Assembly (NCBI GenBank): GCA_024400125.1
Contig: JAKSNG010000003.1
Span: forward strand, 27,711 to 91,710
Direction: 5' to 3'
DNA: 64,000 nucleotides
Source: Paludibacteraceae bacterium
GTDB taxonomy: Bacteria; Bacteroidota; Bacteroidia; Bacteroidales; Paludibacteraceae
This document shows positions 39,765-45,659 of the stretch, in pieces; position 1 is the stretch's first letter, and each line of letters begins with the position of its first letter. Made by a program: the position numbers and the translations under genes. Below the pieces are notes generated by a model. It had not been told where the DNA came from. It worked only from the letters and a program-made list of their open reading frames with translations, and searched no databases.

Positions 39765-40486
39765 CTACGTGGAAAAATATCGCCCGTTATTTAGGATATG
39801 CTCTTTCGTTGGCGGCTCTCGCTTACATGGTATATCGTTTAGCCATCTATGATGACTATGCAGCCTTGTTGCGTTCATTTCAGTCTGCTTCGACTGTGCA
39901 ATATCTTTTTCTTGTTGCAACCATTGTTCTTCTACCTTTGCAATTGTTGGTCGAAAGCCGCAAATGGCAACTGATGTTACAAGGTCTTACATCCATCTCT
40001 TTCCGTGCCGCTTGGCAACAGGTCTTGCGCGGATATGTGGGAGCTTTCATCACACCATATCGTTTGGGCGAATATCCTACAAGACTATGGCAAATTGGTT
40101 ACACAATGGACGAGTGGAAAAATGCCATCGGAGGATGGAAAGAGTGGCTACTAAATTGGAAGAAATGGATTCGTGTCGCTTGTTGGCACTTGATGAGATA
40201 TATCGTTTGGATGGCACAGTGGTGGCTTATCTTGCTGTTCTTACAAGTTGATATTTCCCCAGTACAAGCGATTACTGCCATTGCCGAATATTATGTCATC
40301 ATCACCATCGCTCCCTATATCCCCTCTGCCGAAGTCGCTTGCAAGGGCGGATGGGCAACGTTAATCTTTAGTCAATATACATCAAATATTCCAGCGATTG
40401 CATTGGCTGTGGTTTTCATTTGGTTTATCAATACTATCTTCCCCACAATTATGGGAACTTTCACTCCTTTTAGACAGAAAAAATAA
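39761..40486 (+). CDS. LPG-synthase-TM (UPF0104) family membrane protein
   Basis: A 241-residue protein with about six hydrophobic segments. It matches the general layout of the lysylphosphatidylglycerol synthase transmembrane region family (COG0392): a helix followed by LLVESRKWQLMLQ, GYVGAFITPYRLGEYPTRLW and then IAEYYVIITIAPYIPSAEVA. The family is thought to work as flippases or to help move lipids or polyprenyl-linked sugars; no function can be assigned here. It overlaps the MATE gene by 4 bases, using the ATG at 39761. Confidence 0.75.
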   Translation: MTTWKNIARYLGYALSLAALAYMVYRLAIYDDYAALLRSFQSASTVQYLFLVATIVLLPLQLLVESRKWQLMLQGLTSISFRAAWQQVLRGYVGAFITPYRLGEYPTRLWQIGYTMDEWKNAIGGWKEWLLNWKKWIRVACWHLMRYIVWMAQWWLILLFLQVDISPVQAITAIAEYYVIITIAPYIPSAEVACKGGWATLIFSQYTSNIPAIALAVVFIWFINTIFPTIMGTFTPFRQKK

Positions 40487-40503
40487 ATAAAAAATTCTAT
40501 TTA

Positions 40504-40536
40504 TTTGCATATATGCAAAAATAATAGTAATTTTGC
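40504..40536 (+). promoter_or_regulatory. promoter of malQ
   Basis: TTTG (40504-40507), 20 bases, TAATTTTGC (40528-40536). The -33 box is the left end of the palindrome TTTGCATATATGCAAA (40504-40519), 17 bases after the previous stop codon. Confidence 0.85.
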
Positions 40537-40574
40537 ACGCAGATTTGTTATCATTGTTTTTAAATCACACCATT

Positions 40575-43166
40575 ATGAATATTAGTTTTCAAATCAATTA
40601 TCGTACTCCTTATGGTCAATCGCTATGTGTGATTGAGATGACTAAGCATTTTGGATGGAATGAAGAGAATCCTCTTCCTTTGTATTGCCAAGGGCAAGAT
40701 TATTGGACCAACTCCGTAGATATTCCTGACACCACTGGTCATATCCAATACAAGTATGCCATTCGTCTTGAGAATGGTGGTTTCCTCTATGAGGCAGGCG
40801 AACCGCGTCTCCTTTCGTTGCGTGCAACGGACAAACATCTGGTCATTCGTGATTTTTGGCAGGCGGAAGATGAAGACAAAGTATTCTATTCTACCGCTTT
40901 CCTTAAAGCGCTCTTCCGTCGTCAGTCTCCGTCTATGGCAAAGGCTCCGAGGGGTAATATCCGTTTCTCTATTAACCTTCCACAAATCCTGCCTTCACAG
41001 GGTGTGGCAGTCATGGGTAATGTCCCCGAATTAGGAAACTGGTCGTCTGAGGGTATGCTCATTTTGCACGATGGGGAGTATCCTGTTTGGAGAGGTGATG
41101 TGACCATCCATCCTGACCAAGTGGTCGAATATAAGTATGTCATTTATGACCTCAAGACCAAGGCGATTGTAGATATGGAGTGGGGTGAGAATCGTCATAT
41201 ATGGGGAATCACCAAAGGACTAAAAATCAATATCAACGACCGCCATTTCCGTCGCACTCAACCTCGTTTCAAAGGGGCAGGTGTGGCTGTGCCAGTCTTC
41301 TCGCTGCGTACCGATGATGGTTTTGGTATTGGTGAGTTCCTTGACCTCAAAAAATTAGCAGATTGGGCAGCCATTACTGGACAAAAAATGATTCAGACAC
41401 TGCCAATCAATGATACCACACTTACTCATACCAACACGGATTCTTATCCTTACAATGCGGTCTCTGTTTTTGCTCTGCACCCTATCTATATCAATATCCC
41501 CCGCATGGGTAAATTGACGGCTGCGCAGGCTAAACAGTATGAGAAAACCAAAACAGCTTTCAATGCCAAGACCATTGCTGATTATCAATGTGTCTATGAC
41601 GAGAAAATGAAGTATTTCTTGGCTATCTATAAGGCTGAGAAAGAACAAGTTCTCGCTTCGGATGAGTACAAAGCATTCTTCACTAAGAATAAGACTTGGC
41701 TCAAACCGTATGCAGACTTCTTGCACAAACGTGATAAACATCCTGTTGACTTCTATTGTTTCTTGCAGTTCCATGCGGACCAACAACTCTCCGAAGCTGT
41801 ATCTTATGCTCACTCATTAGGTGTGGCTATGAAGGGTGATATACCTATCGGAATCAGTCCAGACTCCGTGGATGCATACACCAATCCTGAACTCTTCAAT
41901 TTGGATGCCTCTGCTGGTGCACCACCAGATGACTTCTCTATCAGTGGTCAGAACTGGGGCTTCCCAACGTATAACTGGGACGTTATGGCAAAGGACAATT
42001 ACGATTGGTGGCGCCGTCGTTTCACCAAGATGCAAGACTATTTCGATGCTTATCGTATTGACCATATCTTGGGCTTCTTCCGTATTTGGCAAATGCGCAA
42101 GACCGACGTATGGGGCTTGTGTGGACACTTCAGCCCAGCATTACCATATTCCTTGCAAGACCTTTGGAACATGGGAGTTAAGTTGGATGAAGACCGCATG
42201 ACCAAACCATATATTCGTGCTAATTTCTTGGGCGAAGTGTTCGGTTTTGATACCGAGTTTGCTAAGGAGCATTTCCTCAACACCAATGACGGATATGTAT
42301 ATTGGTTCAAAGATGAGTTTGATACCCAAGTTAAGGTGCAGAACTATTTTGACCACTTGCCAGCTAAGGCTCCTGCTCAACAACTCTCTCCCGAAGCACG
42401 TGAGAATATCAAGAACGGACTGCTCTATCTCCATTGCGAAGTCTTGTTTGTACGTGACCAAAAACATCCAGAACTCTTGCACCCACGTATTACTGTCTAT
42501 CAGTCACACTCGTATAACGAACTCTATTCCGACCAAAAAGAGGTTATTATTCAAATCTATAATGACTATTTCTTCCGTCGTCATACACATTTCTGGCGTG
42601 AGTCAGCTATGCGCAAATTGCCAACACTTATCCATTCTACTGGTATGTTGTGCTGCGGCGAGGACTTAGGAATGGTGCCAGCTTGTGTGCCTGATGTCAT
42701 GCACGAATTGCAGATTCTTAGCCTTGAGATTCAGCGCATGCCGAAAGATCCTACTATTCCATTTGCTCACCCTGCTGATGCACCTTATCTCAGTGTTTGT
42801 ACCACCGGTACACATGACACCAATCCGTTACGTGCTTGGTGGGAAGAGGACCGCGAGGTGACACAGCGTTTCTATAACGAACAGATGGGTTGGTGGGGAG
42901 AAGCGCCACAAGTCATGTCGCCCGAAATCGCCGAATTCATCGTCAACCAGCACATGTATTCACCTGCTATGTGGGTCATTCTACCTCTGCAAGATTGGCT
43001 CGCTATTGACGAACGTTTGCGTACTCCGGACCAACATGCAGAACGCATCAATGTCCCTGCTAATCCTAAGCACTTCTGGAATTACCGCATGCACATCAAA
43101 TTGGAAGAACTCATCAGAAGAAAAGACTTTAACAACAAAGTCAAAGCCCTTACTTCTGTCCGTTAA
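40575..43166 (+). CDS. malQ: 4-alpha-glucanotransferase with two N-terminal CBM20 modules
   Basis: An amylomaltase (GH77) that transfers maltodextrin segments. The start at ATG 40575 is the first after the promoter and gives 863 residues. Two CBM20-type starch-binding modules come first (about 5-95 and 120-220, the second with PQILPSQGVAVMGNVPELGN). The GH77 domain follows: nucleophile Asp in FDAYRIDHILGFFRIW, acid/base Glu in CCGEDLGMVPACV, and TGTHDTNPLRAWWEED as the third acidic motif. The DPE2-like layout with two CBMs is usual in Bacteroidales. It is followed by a strong intrinsic terminator. Confidence 0.93.
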   Translation: MNISFQINYRTPYGQSLCVIEMTKHFGWNEENPLPLYCQGQDYWTNSVDIPDTTGHIQYKYAIRLENGGFLYEAGEPRLLSLRATDKHLVIRDFWQAEDEDKVFYSTAFLKALFRRQSPSMAKAPRGNIRFSINLPQILPSQGVAVMGNVPELGNWSSEGMLILHDGEYPVWRGDVTIHPDQVVEYKYVIYDLKTKAIVDMEWGENRHIWGITKGLKININDRHFRRTQPRFKGAGVAVPVFSLRTDDGFGIGEFLDLKKLADWAAITGQKMIQTLPINDTTLTHTNTDSYPYNAVSVFALHPIYINIPRMGKLTAAQAKQYEKTKTAFNAKTIADYQCVYDEKMKYFLAIYKAEKEQVLASDEYKAFFTKNKTWLKPYADFLHKRDKHPVDFYCFLQFHADQQLSEAVSYAHSLGVAMKGDIPIGISPDSVDAYTNPELFNLDASAGAPPDDFSISGQNWGFPTYNWDVMAKDNYDWWRRRFTKMQDYFDAYRIDHILGFFRIWQMRKTDVWGLCGHFSPALPYSLQDLWNMGVKLDEDRMTKPYIRANFLGEVFGFDTEFAKEHFLNTNDGYVYWFKDEFDTQVKVQNYFDHLPAKAPAQQLSPEARENIKNGLLYLHCEVLFVRDQKHPELLHPRITVYQSHSYNELYSDQKEVIIQIYNDYFFRRHTHFWRESAMRKLPTLIHSTGMLCCGEDLGMVPACVPDVMHELQILSLEIQRMPKDPTIPFAHPADAPYLSVCTTGTHDTNPLRAWWEEDREVTQRFYNEQMGWWGEAPQVMSPEIAEFIVNQHMYSPAMWVILPLQDWLAIDERLRTPDQHAERINVPANPKHFWNYRMHIKLEELIRRKDFNNKVKALTSVR

Positions 43167-43174
43167 TATCTTAC

Positions 43175-43203
43175 AAAAAAGCAACCTCCCGGTTGCTTTT
43201 TTG
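43175..43203. terminator. bidirectional intrinsic terminator after malQ
   Basis: AAAAAAGCAACC (43175-43187 region), loop TCCC, GGTTGCTTTTTT. The stem is perfect and has A runs on the left and T runs on the right, so it terminates transcripts from both sides: malQ and the small minus-strand unit starting near 43,335. Confidence 0.9.
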
Positions 43204-43221
43204 TTCCTCCTTTGTCAAAAA

Positions 43222-43278
43222 TCAACTTCGCATCCGATTTATGTGTTCTTCCACTATGTCTCTATATCTATTAGCCAT
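43222..43278 (-). CDS. possible 18-residue ORF in a small transcription unit
   Basis: On the minus strand ATG at 43278 opens MANRYRDIVEEHINRMRS and stops at 43222. It lies inside a short transcription unit (promoter at 43374-43343, terminator at 43203-43175). The peptide is charged and helical in pattern. There is no clear ribosome binding site, but A/T-rich leaders are normal in this phylum. It could equally be chance inside a non-coding RNA. Confidence 0.25.
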   Translation of the reverse strand: MANRYRDIVEEHINRMRS

Positions 43279-43342
43279 TGTTATAATGTATAATTGCCTA
43301 TAAAATGTTAAGATTATTACGTAAAAAACTTAATAAGTTGGC

Positions 43343-43374
43343 GCAAAAGTAATGCTTTTTTTGATATATGCAAA
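43343..43374 (-). promoter_or_regulatory. promoter of the small RNA unit
   Basis: Minus strand TTTG (43374-43371), 19 bases, TACTTTTGC (43351-43343). The left half resembles the palindromic class (TTTGATATATGCAAA is one base short). It points away from the terminated gene cassette upstream. Confidence 0.6.
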
Positions 43375-43392
43375 AAAAGAGTTGAAAAAGTT

Positions 43393-43426
43393 AAAAAAAC
43401 AGCGTCGCTCGTTATGAGCGGCGCTG
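43393..43426 (-). terminator. terminator of the small-protein cassette
   Basis: Minus strand: CAGCGCCGCTC (43426-43416), loop ATAAC, GAGCGACGCTG (43410-43400) with one C-A mismatch, then TTTTTTT (43399-43393). It ends the transcript of the cassette whose last gene stops at 43483. Confidence 0.75.
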
Positions 43427-43482
43427 CATTTTTACGCGGGTTACGCGTTTACGTCTTCATCAACGGTTCAGGCGTCCTGTAC

Positions 43483-43836
43483 TCAATCTTCGAGTGAAGC
43501 GAGGTACTCGGCTTCTGCTTCGTGCCAAACGTATTGACGGAACGTTTTCCAGCCTTTGGAGTTGGTGCGGAAAGCAGCGCGGAGAGCAACTACTTTCGTT
43601 TCGTTCTTCATAAACGTATGGTACTGAGCGCAGATAGCACCAAACTTGGTGGTTTGAGCGGTCTCGGTAGTTGAGTACGGTTTGTCGGTGAGGTTGCGTT
43701 TACCATTTCTGCGTGTGAATTTCACACGTTCGCCCTCTGCGTTAGGGAATTGGCGTGCAGCATAACCGTATTTGTCGCCTTTTGCGAGGTTACCGTGAAC
43801 GGCTTCAACTGGGCTAACATAATCTACTTTTGCCAT
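43483..43836 (-). CDS. unrecognised 117-residue protein, paralogue of the 44,524 protein
   Basis: A basic, hydrophilic protein with no known domain. It starts MAKVDYVSPVEAVHGNLAKG, and the part LTDKPYSTTETAQTTKFGAICA aligns by eye with RTKPFTEAELARQQLFASAH of the 44,524 protein, so the two probably share ancestry. The C-terminus is rich in aromatic residues and charged (WKTFRQYVWHEAEAEYLASLED). Its leader has the same A-rich wording (AACTAAAAACTAAAGATT) as the other genes of the cassette. Function not known; the layout suggests a small structural or DNA-associated protein of a mobile element. Confidence 0.65.
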   Translation of the reverse strand: MAKVDYVSPVEAVHGNLAKGDKYGYAARQFPNAEGERVKFTRRNGKRNLTDKPYSTTETAQTTKFGAICAQYHTFMKNETKVVALRAAFRTNSKGWKTFRQYVWHEAEAEYLASLED

Positions 43837-43923
43837 AATCTTTAGTTTTTAGTTGTTAATGTTTAGTGTTTAATTTGATTTTAATACAGGAAGGTTTATG
43901 AAGGTCTATGAAGATTTTTATTT

Positions 43924-44006
43924 CCATACTCCTTCAGCGAACGAAGTGAGCGGTCTATATTCCATACTCCATCCTCCATACTCCTTCAGCGAACGAAGTG
44001 AGCGGT
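43924..44006. repeat. two copies of a 31-base direct repeat
   Basis: CCATACTCCTTCAGCGAACG plus AAGTGAGCGGT occurs at 43924-43954 and again, identical, at 43976-44006. A shortened form with a deletion stands at 44985-45007. Each carries CTTC...GAAG as a weak hairpin. The copies lie between the 34-residue ORF and the 117-residue gene. Confidence 0.7.
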
Positions 44007-44011
44007 CCGCA

Positions 44012-44116
44012 TCACTTCTTTTTCTTGCAAGCCTTCACGAAGTTGTAGATAAGGGTGATGAGGGCGGTTAAGAAACCAACTCCCTCCTCGTGGGTAAGTT
44101 TGTTGTTTGCATCCAT
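44012..44116 (-). CDS. 34-residue membrane-helix peptide
   Basis: ATG at 44116 opens MDANNKLTHEEGVGFLTALI and ends NFVKACKKKK. The middle (GFLTALITLIYNFV) is a short membrane-compatible helix and the tail is four lysines after Cys. It is too short to assign by domain. Its position between a DUF5675 gene and another small gene recalls the very short conserved peptides (smalltalk type) that accompany similar cassettes in Bacteroides, which is an analogy only. A clean A-rich leader (AAAACTAAAGACTAAAGACT) supports translation. Confidence 0.55.
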   Translation of the reverse strand: MDANNKLTHEEGVGFLTALITLIYNFVKACKKKK

Positions 44117-44128
44117 AGTCTTTAGTCT

Positions 44129-44509
44129 TTAGTTTTTAGTGTTTACGTCTTCGTTAACGTTTACATCCATCCGTATCTCTTCGCCTTCTGTTTGTGCACG
44201 CAACAGGAGTTGAGTTAATCGTTCCTCAATTTCACGATTCGGTACGAGGATACAACCGGAGGAGTGTTCTGGACGAGTGCCTACGTGAATCCGTATCCCG
44301 CTCCTCTGCGGTACGCTATTCACTATCGGTAGGAGGCGGTTGAATCGGGGTGACATCGTCACCGACACGCTGTACCATAGGGGGAGAATGGCGGTCGAAG
44401 TGCGTTCTATCGTGTCACATAGATAGACCATCTTGTTGTCGCTCGCGACATAGAGCCGACCTCGAAGCCATTCGCCTTCTGGTTGCTGTCGTACAAGCCT
44501 AATCAGCAT
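44129..44509 (-). CDS. DUF5675 protein
   Basis: A 126-residue protein whose body fits DUF5675: LIRLVRQQPEGEWLRGRLYV at the start, a central CDTIER segment, and the closing GIRIHVGTRPEHSSGCILVP. The pair IHVG and SSGCILV resembles the His and Ser-x-Gly-Cys of the YkuD (L,D-transpeptidase) active site; if that is right, the protein could act on peptidoglycan, but this is inference from two short motifs. The protein has no signal peptide. It ends in an acidic tail (DVNVNEDVNTKN). It lies 12 bases upstream (in reading direction) of the 34-residue gene. Confidence 0.65.
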   Translation of the reverse strand: MLIRLVRQQPEGEWLRGRLYVASDNKMVYLCDTIERTSTAILPLWYSVSVTMSPRFNRLLPIVNSVPQRSGIRIHVGTRPEHSSGCILVPNREIEERLTQLLLRAQTEGEEIRMDVNVNEDVNTKN

Positions 44510-44523
44510 CTGCGTAACGGTGC

Positions 44524-44859
44524 TTAATCGTTATCTTCGCCGTTCTCGGCTTGGGCGGCTTTGAGTTTCGCGTACTCCATCGCCATCATGTAACCGTTCA
44601 GAGAACTGTACTTCTTTTGGTTCTTGAAGGCGGTTTCGTAGGTCGTCTTCTCTTCGGCGGTCAATGCTTTGACTGCGGCGTGAGCGGAGGCGAATAACTG
44701 TTGACGAGCCAGCTCTGCTTCTGTGAACGGTTTGGTGCGTGGATTACAGATTTTACCTGTGTACTTCGTTTCGCCTCGGTTCGCGAAGTAGGTGTCTGAG
44801 TGGCTACAGATTTTGCCAGATAAGGACTTCAATAAGTCCATAGGAACATACTTTGCCAT
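44524..44859 (-). CDS. unrecognised 111-residue protein, paralogue of the 43,483 protein
   Basis: A basic protein starting MAKYVPMDLLKSLSGKICSH with the segment TKPFTEAELARQQLFASAHA shared in pattern with the 117-residue protein downstream. The rest (ALTAEEKTTYETAFKNQKKY) is helical. No domain is recognised. It is the first clear gene after the promoter at 45,360-45,327, so the leader is about 450 bases long and includes the hairpin repeats at 45,034-45,129. Function not known. Confidence 0.6.
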   Translation of the reverse strand: MAKYVPMDLLKSLSGKICSHSDTYFANRGETKYTGKICNPRTKPFTEAELARQQLFASAHAAVKALTAEEKTTYETAFKNQKKYSSLNGYMMAMEYAKLKAAQAENGEDND

Positions 44860-45033
44860 AGTTTTAATTTAGTTTAGGTTTGTTTGTGTTAAGTCTCGGT
44901 TTGCCGAGCCAGTTTAGGTTTAATTGTTTTTAGTTTGTTTAGGTTTAATTGTTTTAGGGTGTTTTAGGGTGTTTAGTTTGTTTTCCATACTCCTTCAGCG
45001 TAGCGGTCTATACTCCATACTCCTTTTTTGGGG

Positions 45034-45129
45034 TCCCCGACGTAATCTGTAAGATTGCGGTGGGGAGAGCGGAGGCACAAATCGCCCATCTTCCTTTGGG
45101 GTCCCCGCAGTAACTTGTTGCTGTGGGGA
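45034..45129. repeat. two tandem hairpins with covarying stems
   Basis: Copy A (45034-45066): TCCCC pairs with GGGGA and CGTAATCT with AGATTGCG. Copy B (45102-45129): TCCCC with GGGGA and CAGTAA with TTGCTG. The flanks (TTTGGGG before, GAGCGGAG after) are the same in both, but the inner stems differ and still pair. Both inner stems contain one T-G wobble on the plus strand. Confidence 0.7.
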
Positions 45130-45326
45130 GAGCGGAGACATAGGTCGCCTGTTGATTTAGCAGAGCGGTATCAACCTTTGCGAGCCTATTGTCGAACGCG
45201 AAGCGGAGTGGTATCGATTCATGCGACTTTGTTGCCGAACGCTCCGCCGAACGCTCCGCCGAGAGGTTACCGAGAGGATACCGAGCGGCTACCCATCCAT
45301 TTCTCACCCTTTTTTGTGATCACGCT

Positions 45327-45360
45327 GCAAAGATACGATGAACATTTGCCCTTTTCCAAA
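45327..45360 (-). promoter_or_regulatory. promoter of the small-protein cassette
   Basis: Minus strand TTTG (45360-45357), 21 bases, TATCTTTGC (45335-45327). The -33 box lies inside a 54-base element (45347-45400) that is duplicated at 45436-45490. Confidence 0.75.
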
Positions 45361-45490
45361 TTTTTTTTGAAAAAAATGCAAAAAAAATGCAGATAGGGCA
45401 AATAATCGTTCGAGCTTCGCGAGATAAGACCATGCTGCCCTTTTCCAAATTTTTTTGAAAAAAATGCAAAAAAATGCAAAAAATAGGGCA
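45347..45490. repeat. duplicated promoter-bearing element
   Basis: Two near-identical copies (45347-45400 and 45436-45490) begin TGCCCTTTTCCAAATTTTTT and end in AGGGCA, so each can fold by TGCCC/GGGCA pairing. The first supplies the -33 box of the active promoter. The second has TATCTCGCG at the corresponding -7 place and looks decayed. Confidence 0.65.
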
Positions 45491-45492
45491 AA

Positions 45493-45627
45493 ATTAACAC
45501 AATTAACAAATTAACACATCTGTGCAGGATGGGTATTTTGGCATTATATATTATATATATTATATATAATATATAATGAGATTTTTACCAAGAGACAAAA
45601 ATGTGTTAATCTGTTAATTTGTTAATG
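45493..45627. repeat. AT-rich dyad flanked by TTAAC iterons
   Basis: Left arm: TTAAC at 45494, 45503 and 45511. Right arm: GTTAA at 45605, 45613 and 45621, the reverse complement with 8-base period. Between them is an almost pure A/T palindromic stretch (45543-45577). A hairpin AGCGGAG-AAAAA-CTCCGCT (45629-45647) stands next to it, just after the primase gene. Confidence 0.75.
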
Positions 45628-45659
45628 CAGCGGAGAAAAACTCCGCTACATTTGATTGG

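Larger units (their letters stand above)
43175..43340 (-). ncRNA. candidate small RNA of about 160 bases
   Basis: Between the minus-strand promoter (-7 box 43351-43343) and the bidirectional terminator (43203-43175) there is a self-contained unit. It begins close to the near-palindrome AACTTATTAAGTT and contains the 18-codon ORF described separately and AAAGGAGGAAC just before the terminator. No known RNA family is recognised. Confidence 0.35.

Noticed and set aside
43924..44006. CRISPR-like short repeats
   Set aside because: Only two full copies with a 21-base gap, no array, no cas genes, so not a CRISPR.
45008..45307. 99-residue minus-strand ORF with GTG start (repeats such as SAERSAERS and ALPTA)
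   Set aside because: It runs through the covarying hairpins and short tandem repeats, has no domain, and its odd composition follows from these repeats. Kept as leader sequence, although a GTG 20 bases after the promoter makes translation possible.
45055..45396. 113-residue plus-strand ORF
   Set aside because: Made from the hairpin repeats and the A/T element; low complexity, no promoter, opposite to all neighbours.
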